A stretch of DNA of 64,000 nucleotides from NCBI RefSeq assembly GCF_000002235.5, contig NW_022145613.1:17484883-17548882 (forward strand), written 5' to 3'. The DNA comes from Strongylocentrotus purpuratus (Eukaryota > Echinodermata > Echinoidea > Camarodonta > Strongylocentrotidae). Position 1 is the first letter of the stretch; each line of letters begins with the position of its first letter. This document shows positions 11,227-22,187 of this stretch, in pieces. The position numbers were made by a program, and so were the translations under genes. The notes beneath the pieces are model-generated. The model saw only the letters and a list, made by a program, of their open reading frames with translations, ran no database searches and was not told the DNA's origin.

Positions 11227-14200
11227 TGGCACTGAAAAATACTTTATGACACACCTTCGTGGCATTCTTATGGCTTTCTTGCTGCCCTAACCTTTTATGC
11301 TCAATTACCTCTGCCTGAAATGCCAAGCCCCCTCTTGTATAATAGTTACACCAGCTATTGACCAACGTTCCCCTTGACAGGGGAACTCCTTAAAACCCTA
11401 AAATGGAGCTATTGTGTACTTGACATTGTTGGGGGCATGTTAATCCTATTACAGGGATCAAAGGGGGTGTCAATTGTTCCCCCTGGTGTGAATGTCAACA
11501 CAGGTGTAACTTTAATCCTATTTATTGCCATCGAGGATAAGTAACAAGCTATATGAGCATGTTCACATTAGTAGAAAAATTGTAAAAAGTTAGTTAAGTG
11601 GCTTAAGAGTGATGTCATAAAAACTATCATGAATAATGGTACCTTAAATAGATGCGAAAAGCTCAATGACTTTTAATGCGATCAAAGTGAATCCTGTCAA
11701 AAAAAGAGTATCCTGTTTTGAAATTGTTTTTTATAAAAAAAAATCTTTAACACAAAATACTGTATGCAATGTGAAAGTCAAGATTGCTAAGAATTAAAAG
11801 TTTGTCAATGCTAACTTAATACTTAGGATCTAGGCCAAAAATGCTAATAAAGCATTGTTAAAACTTTAAATAAGATGATGCGAAAAGCCAGAAGCTAAAA
11901 CGATTGTCAAGTTGGAGAGATATTTGACATTGGGTATGTCAATATCTTGATTAGAAATGCATTGCCAATAGGAAATATAATTATGTTGTGGTGAAAACCT
12001 CAAAATGCAATCCCCTTTCCACCAATTTCAAACTACCCTGGTTACATGTAATTATTTTTTTTTCATCCATTTCTGATGCTGGCGCTAGCTCGGGTGTCAC
12101 AATTATGTGCAAAGTGACATTTAGAATACCAAATTAGGGTTTAAAAGGAAAAAAAAACAATTTGAAATATGGTAAGCTTGAAATGAGTAATATTAGTTGG
12201 TTTTCAGAATAGCTTATATCTGTTGAGAGCTAGAAGGGAATTAAATCTGTGCTATCATTTAAATTCAATGTAATACTTCTTGGTATCACCTAAAATAGAA
12301 TCATTCCTAGTATAAACACACCACAAAAGCATGTACTAATGTATAAATAGGCTTGGTATGGGGTGAAACAGTGCTATTGAATTGGTGTTGAAAACTGATC
12401 GGTTCATTGTATTCAAGAAAGTGTCAAGGATCTATTCTTTTCCACCTTGTCCAAGAAGATTGATCGACGAGAGAGATCGCACAAGACTGCGCCTGCATGT
12501 GTTTCTAAACAATTTCGTCTGTTGGTCGATTGCCAGTGCCATCTCGCAGAATCAATTTGGAAGTCGTTTCTCGGTTCAGAGCTAAATTGAGAAGAAACCA
12601 TCATAGTGCCTTGCGTGCAGACATGCCAGGGAATTTGTTGATGCAATAAATACAGAACCGGTAGATACTGCAGCTCCATCCCATGAACTTTGCTGCACGC
12701 CATCATCCTTAAGGTCATGATTTTCCTTTTCTTGTATAGTGAATGAATATACCGGTAAACTACACTTTGTAACAGAGACGACAAGACAAATATATTCCTG
12801 GAAATCTCAAGATGATTTCAAATTTCAGGAAAATGGAGGCACTTTTAGTAATTCTATATTCTTTTGCTCAGCAATGGAAATTTGTTTTGTCAAAGAACAG
12901 CTGTTGTTACATTTAGATTAATCAAATATTATCAACCATATCTTATCAAAAATAAAGTCCTAACATTTACATGGTAAATCTCAGCATGAAAAAGATGTCA
13001 TTGGCATCTAGATAAAAGTTGTCCAACTCCTCATAAAGCCAGCATCAGGTCCGGTCCGATGCAGCTATGACGCAAGTGTTTTTTATGGAGAGACAGCTGA
13101 TGGGTTCGTGTAGGTGGTATAAAGCTGTGCATGGGGACAGCTCTTCCGCTCAACTTCACATCCAAAATGAAAATTATCATCATGCTTCGTAAACTACAAC
13201 AATGGGAGTTTGGCCAGAAATGTAAGCGGATTTTAGGGCCCCTTGACACCTCCCGATTGCCCGAGTTTGACACCTTCCACAGCTCTATACTGCAGATATA
13301 AAAAATTTGTGTGTCCTTTTCTTTCATGTGTGTTTAAACAGTGGAAGGCAATTTAAATTTGTAATAGCAGCCAGTACATGCAGTTGGTCTCTAAAATAAA
13401 TGCAAGTGCATAAACTGTTTTTTTTTTTTTAACTCAAGTCGTTGCTAAGATTATTTTAAAGATATGAATGTATTAGCAAAGAAAATAATACTAAGCTGGA
13501 AGAATTGTTGAATATACTTTGATTTTTAGCCTATGTTATGTTTCACTCAATCATTGAGTTATTAATGTAAATATGTATTGCTATTATGGAAATAAAAACC
13601 TCGCTTGAGGATAAGAGAAAAAAAATAAACTGTTCTGTTTAATACTACATGTAGGCCTTCGCACATTTTTATGTTGGATCCATGTATATTGCACAACCAT
13701 TAAATCACTTAAAGATACAGTATACAATTAAATCCTAATAATGTATGAGGCATTTTTATTTCTATAATGAATTACAATTGAATTTGGTTTGAAATGGCAA
13801 TTCTTTAAGAAATCATTGATTTATAAAATGGCAAATTTTGTTGGAGGTAAATTTGTATTCCTTTCATCACTAATCAAAGTAATATGAACTTTTCCTTAGA
13901 AACAGTGGAATCTAATTAACATTTTTCAATTACCCTCTTCACTCTCCCCGCCATCAACCCACGTATCCTTCCTAAAGTCACATTCGTCCCACCAACATGT
14001 AATCCAATGACGTAAATGGGTTATACACACAGATTATCAATGTGATTTAGTTCGCTATAGACAGATATATCGAGTGTTATGATGATGATTTTTTATATGA
14101 TGAACATGACGATTATGACTCTCCAACCCTCTTGGTGGCTTGGCAGATGGTTTCATTCGTATGTGATTTAATGAGGTGGAATTTGTATTCAGGTTAAAAA

Positions 14201-14649
14201 TACCCCTGTGATATATCTTCAGGATTGATTATTTGATTGCACTTTTTTTCTATATAGCTGGAAGTTGGATGATGTATAACTGGAATGGCTTTATGTACAA
14301 CTTAATGACAGTTCTAAGCATATTTCGCCATTTTGCTCGAAATGTTTATATAGTATTGTATTGAACTGAATTGAATTTAAATTGCTAATATCTTAACTTC
14401 ACTGGTGAAGACTGATTTGGATAGAACAAACACAAATAATAAATGCAGGCAATTTGAAAAAAAGAAAAAAGATGTTGAACTGACTGACTACCTAGATTTT
14501 CTCTAATCTCATTTCAAATAAATTCAGACTTGATTTTATAGTCTTGAAACTTATTTTCTAAAATCCTAATAAAAATATCCTTGTCACCAGCTTCAATCTA
14601 TATCCTCTTCAATAAGGATAAATGGGTCAAGTAATGTACATCAAGTCAT
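11227..14649. other. No gene recognised
   Basis: Contains one degenerate copy of the AGAAGGG motif (12220-12246). Frames at 12382-12585 (plus) and 12784-12413 (minus) are shadows of each other with no family signature and no clear splice sites. CACACC-rich and AT-rich intronic-type sequence elsewhere. Confidence 0.45.
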
Positions 14650-14956
14650 AAGGCCTATTTTCATCTGACTGAAGTTGCAAAATAACCCGCTATCTTAACT
14701 AGCCCGTTCCCAAATTAGCCAGCTAATTTGCGTCTTCATCAGTCCGCAGTTGCAATGCAATTAGCGGGTTATTTGATCAAGAAAATATCCGGAGAAATCT
14801 TGGTCTTAATTGTTTCCAAAAAACCCTGCTATTTGGGAAATTGCGGGCTAATTTGCACCCGTCTTCATCTAGTTTGTGATGAGCCTATCAATTTCGAGCT
14901 TTGGGAAAATACGGTAGCAGGTTATTTTGCAACTTCGGTCTGATGAAGCAAGCCTT
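14650..14956. mobile_element. MITE-like DNA element, 307 bp
   Basis: The left end AAGGCCTATTTTCATCTGAC and following AAGTTGCAAAATAACCCGCT pair with the right end, whose reverse complement reads AAGGCTTGCTTCATCAGACC and AAGTTGCAAAATAACCTGCT. About 41 bp of inverted repeat, interior rich in TTTGGGAAATT/AGCGGGTTA words that are themselves partly palindromic. AT or TA flanks could be a target duplication. The 71-codon frame inside is not a gene. Confidence 0.88.
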
Positions 14957-17900
14957 ATATTGTCTACTTGGTTTGGTTGGTTTGGTTTTATTTTCCGTAT
15001 AAAAATTCAATACATACAAGAATACAATTTACAAATAATACAAATCAAGAATTTAAAAAAACGGCTGGAAAGCTCTATTCAGAGCCATTATTAAAATGGC
15101 TCTGTTCTTCCTAGAGGTCCAGATACTACTAACATGACTGAGTGCCAGAAGGGAGTAAGTGCATACATGTACCTTCAAAGACTTAAAGCCTTATAGCTGT
15201 TCTGGCCGATAAAACTTGTACCAGTAATTAGAAGGCAAACAATGCTCATGTTACCTTGCAAACAAACTTGATAATGTCATGTCTACTCTTTTGTTTGTGT
15301 GTGTGTGTGGGTGTGGTTAATGTCTCCAGCAGATCAACATGGCAGAAATCAATCTCAAATATAGATCTGTTTTTTCTCAGACCACTCTCTGACAATTAAT
15401 CTGTAATCAGTACTGAAAATAGATAAGATAATTCCTGGACTACTGCACTGCTTTGACAAGTCATTAGGGGATATATTTCATGCAGGTCTGTTGGAAAAGT
15501 TCAAGAAGAAATATGATTCCTCATTACACTCCTCATTATCTCTCACATTACAGAAGATAAAAGGTGACTTATCTAACTCTATGAAAATATTATGTGCCTC
15601 ATGTTTTTCAAAGTTCTGCTTGATACTATTATGATTTTTGATGCAAAAAACAATAATGTACAACTTTGAGAAGTAGATAATTAAGAAATTGTGTATTTGT
15701 GGCATTTTGATCAGTTTGCAGTGTTCATTTCTTTTTTTCTAAATAATAAAAAAGTGTCTTATTTTCTGTAATGTTTCTGACAATAATGGTTTCTTGTTAT
15801 AAAATAAATGTTACTGCACATGTAGGAATGCAATCTTGATACATCATAGTATTTCAGTTAGAGACATTACTATTGAACACAACATAACTCCAGATATGCA
15901 TGCAAGAATGCTATTAAAACTGGATCTACAAGCCTTCTTGAACATGGATACTTCAAGACAGAAAATTTGTACAGGAATAAAAATAGCAAGTAACTGTGAA
16001 ACTGTGTCAGTTCAAGCGTTTGCTTGTCAAGCTTCAACTGGTCAAAAGCTTGTTACACCAAGGGATTTAACCCTGAGCATATTGGTCAACAACTCAGCCT
16101 TGTAACTGTGGTAAAGAACTTGAGCAAATTTGTAAAAGGAGATTTAACACGACGTCCTGAGTAACAACAGGAACTTGCTAAACTTTGAAAATCAAAACCG
16201 GCTAATTTGATGGGTGTGAGCATTCAGGGTAGACTTGTGTCAAAGTGTTGTGAAGTTCAGAAGAATGAAACTTGAACAGATTGACACCTAATTTTTCTTG
16301 TATGCCCGAGAGATTGCTACTTTTGATAACCTGTTTGTTGCTTTAGGAGGAAATGAATGAGAAATAACTTCTGAGAACTATTACAGGACTAATGGGCAAT
16401 TTGAGAATTCACTTAATCTCTGTAAAATGAAGGTCTTCCAGCTAAACTTCCAACTTTTTCTTCTTCTGGGGGGGGGGGGGGGGGGGTGGTAAGAGATGGG
16501 TATCCATGTTCAAGAAGGTTACTGAAAACATGTGATCCCACTTCTACAAACCAGAACTACACCCCCCCCCCCTCCAATTCCCTTTAGCCCTTCTGACTGT
16601 CTTCCCAAAACCTCACTTTGTATCTCAAAACTATCAATTATGCTTTTCACTTCCAAGTATTGTTTTCCCCCTAAGGAGCCGTTCCTGAAATTCGGTAGTT
16701 GATCTTGACACTCAAGAATAGCCTATTTCTTACAATTCTAATTGATTTTCCAGATGTGCTTTGAAAGGAGTGGGCAGGGCCATCATTCATCTTCTTACAT
16801 GTCATCAAGTAATGGAGGAAATTGCCGAGATGTTTTGAGGAGGAGGAGGAATTTGAAGATGGGTCTGAATATTTACTCCCAAGGTATTACGTGTAGATTT
16901 GTGGATCGACTGGAGTCCTTAACTTGATATACATGTACATCGGGATTCTCTTTTGTATGTACTACCATCAACAAAACGTATGTCTAAACCATGGAAATGC
17001 TGTTAGTCCTTTATTTTAGAAGAAAGCTGCCCCTCCCCCAAACTTTTAAGGCATTTAATCTCATATTGTTATGTTACATGCATAGTTTCCCATACTGTCA
17101 GTATTCCCTTCATTTATCTGTTTATTCATAGATCTTACTGCAAACATTGACGATAATTAAATCAGCTTATGTATATTCCATCCCCAATGATTACTTTCAA
17201 ACAACTTCTGCAAATTATCTGATAAGTTCAGATCGGGCTCATCTGTTTGTTGATATACGGCTTGAACTCAATCACGACATGTATTTCATTCAATCATATC
17301 ATATAATCTGAATACATACCATGCAATTCATATCACAATGTCAATCAAAACTCAACCCATGTTCTCAACTTTTCATCACGCATAAAGTCATGGTCGATCA
17401 AACCAACATAGACAGAAACATCTCAAAGAATTAAAAATGGATGATCCCCAGATATCAATCACAAAATCCATCAATATAACAATACTGTCTATTACAAACA
17501 TTGAATACACAGATCAAGAGATCATTGAGCGATCCCCTTTCTATTTGTCATCCATTTAACAAGTCAATGACCTATGCCCTCAATCCATTAACCCTTGTAT
17601 AAAGCATCTATTCTTCGTTTCTATTATCTTCTATACTACAACACAACTGAACAGTTTTTACAATTCATGAACAAACAAGGAATTTATCTGCATGTAGTGT
17701 ATAGATCTCTTTGGTTTGGTAAAATCAATAATGTCAACTTGTGGACCATGTAGCAGTTTATTGTCTGTATACAGAGCCAGATGTGCATTAACTCTATGTA
17801 AAACTACACAAGTAACGCCCTTCTGGATCTTAACAGATGATATCAGATAATACCCTTCTGAATATCAGAAGTAATATTAAAAGAAATAAATTCTCAATCC

Positions 17901-18822
17901 CCTCAACTATTTATGCCAAGACTAAAATGTGTCAACAATTGTAAAAAGCTTGCAACTGAAATTGTAGCATGCTGCTTGTTTTTGTGAATCCTGTGAGAGG
18001 TATCGTTTGTTTAAACGACTCCATCCCACAAATGGATGATCATGGTCATGCAAGTACACGGACATCGGACATCGAGCTCAACAACGATTAGAGTCCATCA
18101 AAGCCAGAATCCTACATACACGTGACCTTGATATACATCTAATAGATCACGCTAAGTCCGTTACCCTTGAAACATATCTCTTTCATTAGAACGAGGTAGG
18201 AGCAGACAAACTCGGAATCGACAAATGTGGTACAATTTGGGAATGGATCTACAAATTAGCTTGACAAAATTGATTAACTGTTTCACGAGATGCGGCAGTC
18301 GCAATTTCAATTTTCAACCCCTCGATCGACCGCTTTCCCAAATAAAACCCACAGAAAGAAGGCTACCAATGGGGAAGGGACGTGTTTGAAAACAAAATGG
18401 ACAATTTTCACATCTATATTCTACGATTTTGGGGAGAGCATTAGCGTTTGAGGAAATTGAATTTCACGGCTAATGGGTTTGGGCGATGTGGCCGAACTGA
18501 TTTTGTATGACACGTTTTCGCATTGAACTTCGCATTAAGAAAATGTCAATCCATTGATGATTTAATCACTATGGATTACAGTTTGAATAGAGTAGAGCCA
18601 TTACAAAAAGAATTGGATATAGTGAATCAACTATATTCACTGCTTCAAGTGAGTAAAAAAAATATATAGCTTGTAAAATTTCATTGAAATTATATCACAT
18701 TGTGATTGCTGCTCAGCAGGGCAATCTTGTTTTTTGAAATATATGCAACAATTTATTTATCGCTGTTATATAAATCTTACATGATATAGCTACTACATGT
18801 ACCTGTCACCCCAATTGCAGAC
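14957..18822. other. No gene recognised
   Basis: Includes a possible repeat end at about 14970-15100 (GGTTTGGTTTTATTTTCC and following, with a TTTTAAT-AGCCATT hairpin), G19 (16468-16486) facing C11 (16562-16572), and a motif copy at 17812-17840. The 89-codon plus frame at 15836-16105 has even composition but no recognised domain and no good splice context. Confidence 0.45.
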
Positions 18823-18928
18823 ATATCGTCCTTGTTTTCACGAAGTGACGGTAGCGAGGAAAATCGTAACGCAAAGTGAATGCAATTTTTTTTCACTACC
18901 GTCACTTCGTGAAAACAGCGACAATATA
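18823..18928. mobile_element. Palindromic MITE-like element, copy 1
   Basis: Arms GTTTTCACGAAGTGACGGTA(G) at 18834-18854 and its exact reverse complement at 18896-18916 (21 bp perfect), with imperfect extension to ATATCGTC/GCGACAATAT outside. The centre is only about 40 bp, so the unit folds into one hairpin. The same arms occur at 49906-49998. Confidence 0.9.
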
Positions 18929-19263
18929 ATACTTTACTAGAAGTATGATCATAACAATAAGGCCTAAAAAAAGATGTTGCTTTGCCCTTTAGGTGCCATA
19001 ACATGGGTCGGTTGGTCAGAAATCTTTTTTTCCCTCCCTCTTTGGGCTGATATTTCTCAGTTTTGAATGATTTAATACATATCAAACATTAAACATTTTT
19101 TTTCTCTAAAAAATGGTTTAAAAACAAAATGTTTTAAAAGTCGACCGTAGCTTACAAGATTTTTTGGTCGGTCGCAAAGGGCATTACAACATCTTTTTTT
19201 AAATGCCTAATTGTGATTGCAGTTTTAAGGATAAAATTGATTTAAAAAATGAAATCAACTTAC

Positions 19264-19738
19264 CAGCTAATGAACTTGAACTGCCATAGGGTGATAACTT
19301 TTGCGTGTAGTAGAAATTTGAGGGTGTGCTTCTCCCGCTGAGTGTTGGTGGCGTTACGCTGCCGTTGAGGCCGCCCTTTCCCGATAGTCCGCCAGGGCTC
19401 GGCAATTGTCCCTCACTGTAAATAGAAGAATACCCACTATCTTTATCATGTTCATCTTCCACAATCAAAGGTGAAAGTTCACCTTCCACAACCACAGGTG
19501 AAAGTTCAAAGGTCAGCTCGGCCAGCCGACTCTCGACCTCTTCAAATTCGTCCAGGAATTCATAGTCCTGGTCGGTCTCGTCAATCTGCGGCGACTTCTT
19601 CTCCGGGATGATGTCCAGGGAAGGGCTGAATGACGACGTGATGTCATAGTTCGTTAACCTTTTGACCCACATTTCCAGTTCGGCAAACGGATCGGGATCG
19701 TTGTCCGTCGTACATGCGTTTGAATTTTTGTTTGCCAT
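19264..19738 (-). CDS. Met-initiated exon, probable alternative first coding exon of a short tensin isoform
   Basis: It starts at an ATG in good context (AAC ATG GC) with in-frame TAA and TAG stops 24 and 30 nt upstream, and ends at donor TTAGCTG|GTAAGT in phase 1 (158 codons). It encodes MANKNSNACTTDNDPDPFAE, LEMWVKRLTNYDITSSFSPS, an acidic segment YEFLDEFEEVESRLAELTFE and a Ser/Gly/Pro-rich end DSGYSSIYSEGQLPSPGG. There is an internal repeat ELSPVVVEG/ELSPLIVED. The LxxLxxEL-like acidic helix resembles the tensin and cten segment LNxMILELDP; that is a weak similarity. Position and strand fit a tensin short form, known in vertebrates and flies, but its phase differs from exon 20. It could instead be the first exon of a separate gene. 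Coding status itself is well supported by length, GC and donor. Confidence 0.72.
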
Positions 19739-22068
19739 GTTGAAATGTACTACCAGCCTTTACCTCTACAACTCTTCAAATTCAAAAAGTTTTCCTTCAA
19801 ACTGAATTTGTGTAAACTTGGGTATTCAGTGAAACCTCACATGCTAATGCTCTAAAAATTAAGCTCTGTCTAGTTGCTCACTTGCTCTTGCTCTCTGACG
19901 TCACATCCGGATAACCGCCGAGAAACAGCAAGTGCACAATCTTACAATTCCTTTCCAAATCAATACAATTATCTTCACCTTGAGACAAGGAACGCAATCC
20001 ATCAGAACGCAATTAATCAAACTGTTTCAGACCATGCGATCAAATCAAATCCTGACAATTTTCCAATAAAACTCTAGTTATGCAGAGAGCAACAACGACA
20101 GGCGTTGCTTCAAGTTATAAGCACAAATAACAAAATGACAGATGTGTATCCTTCGTACTTCCTGTAGATATTACATGCCAAAACTATCACTGTGGATCTA
20201 GGGGCTGTCAGATACTTATAGAGGATCACACAGATTTAGACATTTTCTGGATGAAAATGAGTGGAATCAAGAATTATGTGACAAATCGTTGAAACGAAAA
20301 GAGCATGCTCAATAAATCAAAAACTTCAAGCAAATGATTGTCAATATTTTTATTTCCAAAAGATAAAATCCAGAGTAGGGTGATGAGACGCTATTACTGG
20401 TGAAGCTCAACTTTCTGAGAATAGCAACTAATTAGCTTTTCGCTGGAGGCTAGATATGTAATGGCTATGCATAAAGCCAATAGGCAGGGACTTGTAGCAA
20501 CAAGGAGATGTCCCCAGGGGCTATGTCTTGCTGATTTTAATGAGGTTACTAAGTAAGTATAGCCACAAAAAGTTCAACGACAGCAGAAGTTCACTGGTGT
20601 CGAAATCTCCCCTTGAACAAAGGACTTTCTTCTAGGCCAGAAGCGACAGAGCGAAGACAAGCCTTCAAATCAGAACCCACTGTTTAAAGTTACCAAAGGA
20701 AGATATGACTAAAGAATAAAGTTAGCTGCTGTGGTCTTGAAAAATTTAAGCAAAGATAGGGTTTGTAGAAATTGCAATGTGAAGTTGATGAAAACTGAAG
20801 TCTTTCTTGAATGATGCTTCCTAGTTTAAGATTAGAGACCTGTCAACGCAGATTTTAAAGTTGATTTCCTGAACCTGAGACTCCGATATCATAAAAGCCT
20901 CTGTAAATACCATATCCTCCTATAAATGATAGGAAATGAAGAGAGATTTTAATCTGTGATTCCGTCGGCTTCTGTGTGAGATGGTGACATGGATCGTGAG
21001 ATCGCTATGGTGATACGCTGCCTCCCGTTAAACGGTGTCTCGTTGGCCTTCGGGAAGCCTTTGGGAAGCGATGACAAATATTGAAGATATGGAATTTAGT
21101 GGCGCACTTTTGAGGGAAGCCAGGCGAAAATGATGAGGCTTGTCCCAAACGAAAGCACAGATATGAGACATGGAAAGAGGGGAGCTCTCTTGAGGTTAGA
21201 CGTCGTTTATAGGCTTGTGTGTCATGAAGCACATAATACAGCTCCACGCTGAATCCATAGAAAACCACAGTGATTTAGGCGTCACCTCATGAGCCTTCAA
21301 GCAGAAAAATTTGATCAGGGCATGAAGAAACTACCGAAGACTAATGCTACTTAGTTCAGATCCAATGCGTTTGGTAGCTCTTACCAGGGTCAGGGGTATA
21401 TCTCCCTGATCAAACTATATAGCTGTACTCTTCCTCTAATGAGTACCGTATCCAGCTGAAAAATCAGAAACCTATGATCTTCAAAGATATTTTACAAGGT
21501 CTCATGTTAGTACTTTGAATTGTGTACAAAGACAAAGTCCAAAGCAAAGCGTTTCCGGTCAACCTTCAAGGCATGTAGTACACAAATCTCAACTGGATGC
21601 TGCTATCGATGTAGATAGAGAATAAACAAGTCCATGCGAAGGTAATAATCAGCTATGCAAATATGATTCTCAGTTCAAGTTGAATATCCTGGGATGGATC
21701 TAAAATCTGGCAGCATCACAAGAAAAATTCCATTAAATTCCAAGAATTAACTGTGGGTTTTCACCCCAAAAATGAGTTTTCTGGCTGCACAGCTATAGCT
21801 CCTTGTGTTGATGCACCAACACCATACAGTAGACTGGTTTACAATAGCTGGGTGACAGTTTGATAAAGAGCCAGAACAAAAATATAAAAGAAGAGAAGAA
21901 TTATCTTCCAAGGATAACCGATCCCAAAACCACACGCTCTATGCACCAAGCGTAAATGGTGGGGAATTCCAATTCAATGCCACACTGTGCAGTGTGTGTG
22001 TGTGAGTACTCTGTTCTGCTGGGGGAGTGCATGCATGCATAGTGTATACACACAGAGCTTGACTGTGA
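19739..22068. other. Upstream flank of the Met exon
   Basis: Sequence between the candidate promoter and the start codon at 19738. GC is raised in 20900-21300. It may include 5' UTR of the short transcript. No coding region, start-proximal TATA box or strong acceptor before the ATG was found. Confidence 0.35.
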
Positions 22069-22101
22069 GTGGGCGGGTACAGTATTCTGACGCCTCATTG
22101 G
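22069..22101 (-). promoter_or_regulatory. Candidate promoter elements: CCAAT box and GC box
   Basis: On the minus strand CCACCAATGAGG (CCAAT at 22101-22097) is followed about 20 nt downstream by CCCGCCCACT (Sp1-like GC box at 22078-22069). This lies in a stretch of raised GC in otherwise AT-rich DNA. It is about 2.3 kb upstream of the Met exon at 19738, so it would need a long or spliced 5' UTR. Element identity is seen in sequence; promoter function is inferred. Confidence 0.35.
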
Positions 22102-22153
22102 TGGAAACTTTCCAAGCATGACAGCCAACCACAGTAAGGCCTTGCTAGACTGT

Positions 22154-22155
22154 AC

Positions 22156-22187
<32 letters not shown>
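22154..22187. repeat. (GAT)n microsatellite
   Basis: About ten GAT units just upstream, on the minus strand, of the CCAAT/GC-box cluster. Confidence 0.9.

Noticed and set aside
12382-12784. Overlapping frames on both strands
   Set aside because: Mutual shadows without family signature or good splice context.
15836-16105. 89-codon plus-strand frame
   Set aside because: Composition is not strongly biased, but there is no domain, no conserved motif and no clear splice site; left uncalled.
1-19263. Tensin SH2 and PTB exons
   Set aside because: Looked for the W(Y/F)KPxISRExAI and GAF(I/V)IRDS blocks on the minus strand in the supplied translations; none seen, so they probably lie outside the window.
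19739-19780. Acceptor that would make the Met exon an internal exon joined to exon 20
   Set aside because: GGTAAAG|G would fit the phase, but the sequence before it is purine-rich with no polypyrimidine tract, so a genuine first exon is preferred.
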